Source: Chromatiaceae bacterium (GTDB lineage: Bacteria; Pseudomonadota; Gammaproteobacteria; Chromatiales; Chromatiaceae). Taken from it: 5,405 nucleotides of DNA. The notes beneath the pieces are model-generated. The model was given only the letters and a program-made list of their open reading frames with translations. It made no database searches and was not told the origin of the DNA. The translations under genes were made by a program, and so were the position numbers. The stretch is from positions 1 to 5,405 of the forward strand of contig JAFGTZ010000097.1 in assembly GCA_016938795.1 (NCBI GenBank). Reading direction: 5' to 3'. Shown here one piece after another: positions 5,300 through 5,405 of the stretch. How positions within the stretch are numbered: position 1 is the stretch's first letter; each line of letters opens with the position of its first letter.

Positions 5300-5405
5300 C
5301 TAGTGGCGGTGCCCGGCCACATCCATGCTGGAGGCCGAGGCCATGTCGAGCAGACCGCGCATGAGGTGGGCGCGCTCGTCAGTGGCCAGGGTTTCCACCA
5401 GCGCC
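5300..5405 (-). CDS. C-terminal end of an unidentified gene (partial)
   Basis: On the minus strand an open frame enters from the right edge and ends at TAG (5300-5302) after 34 visible codons. The visible C-terminus reads ALVETLATDERAHLM, continues through RGLLDMAS and ends in AGHRH. It looks helical in its first two thirds and ends with a short polar, histidine-containing tail. Its codons are GC-rich like the neighbours, and the stop sits 64 bases before iscA, which fits a preceding gene in the same direction and possibly the same operon. I do not recognise the family from this fragment. It does not match the C-termini of IscU or IscS as I know them, and the open frame could be chance. Confidence 0.5.
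   Translation of the reverse strand, partial: ALVETLATDERAHLMRGLLDMASASSMDVAGHRH

Noticed and set aside
4873..5364. Plus-strand open frame opposite iscA
   Set aside because: It is antisense to iscA, whose cysteine motifs and length are unmistakable.
1..5405. CRISPR arrays, insertion sequences, long direct repeats, rRNA genes
   Set aside because: None was seen on reading through the window; the supported genes leave only short gaps.

Overview
The window looks like chromosomal DNA from a GC-rich, autotrophic, sulfur-oxidising or phototrophic gammaproteobacterium. A purple sulfur bacterium of the Chromatiaceae or a close relative is my best guess. This rests on the form II RuBisCO (CbbM), the high-GC codon use, and the style of the IscA and SufE proteins. 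The lineage is inferred from protein resemblance; there is no rRNA or other marker here.

Layout. Bases 1-148 are a regulatory region. It opens with a strongly AT-rich block of about 60 bases that carries LysR-type (CbbR-like) half-site patterns, and it may hold the first codons of a leftward gene at the left edge. Bases 149-1543 (+) are a complete cbbM with all recognisable catalytic residues, followed by a clear rho-independent terminator at 1588-1617. Bases 1676-2917 and 2914-4458 (+) are two overlapping genes for different GTPases: a YcjX/DUF697-like G protein with a hydrophobic, glycine-rich C-terminus, and a membrane-anchored Era/HSR1-type G protein with two N-terminal transmembrane segments. 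Bases 4455-5235 (-) hold iscA followed by a sufE-family gene. They converge on the GTPase pair, so that both last genes share one palindromic CTAG for their stop codons. At the right edge, 5300-5405 (-), is the C-terminal end of an unidentified gene.

How they fit together. CbbM fixes CO2 in the Calvin cycle and appears to be a single-gene transcription unit, given the terminator right behind it. No cbbQ/cbbO activase genes follow it. The GTPase pair is very likely co-translated, and I infer that its products act together at the inner membrane; the function is unknown, and a link to carbon fixation is not shown by adjacency alone. IscA and SufE belong to Fe-S cluster biogenesis: an A-type carrier and a sulfur acceptor/enhancer for a cysteine desulfurase. 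No CRISPR array, mobile element, tRNA, rRNA or sizeable repeat was found. The least understood element is the two-GTPase module, in which neither protein has a canonical NKxD G4 motif.
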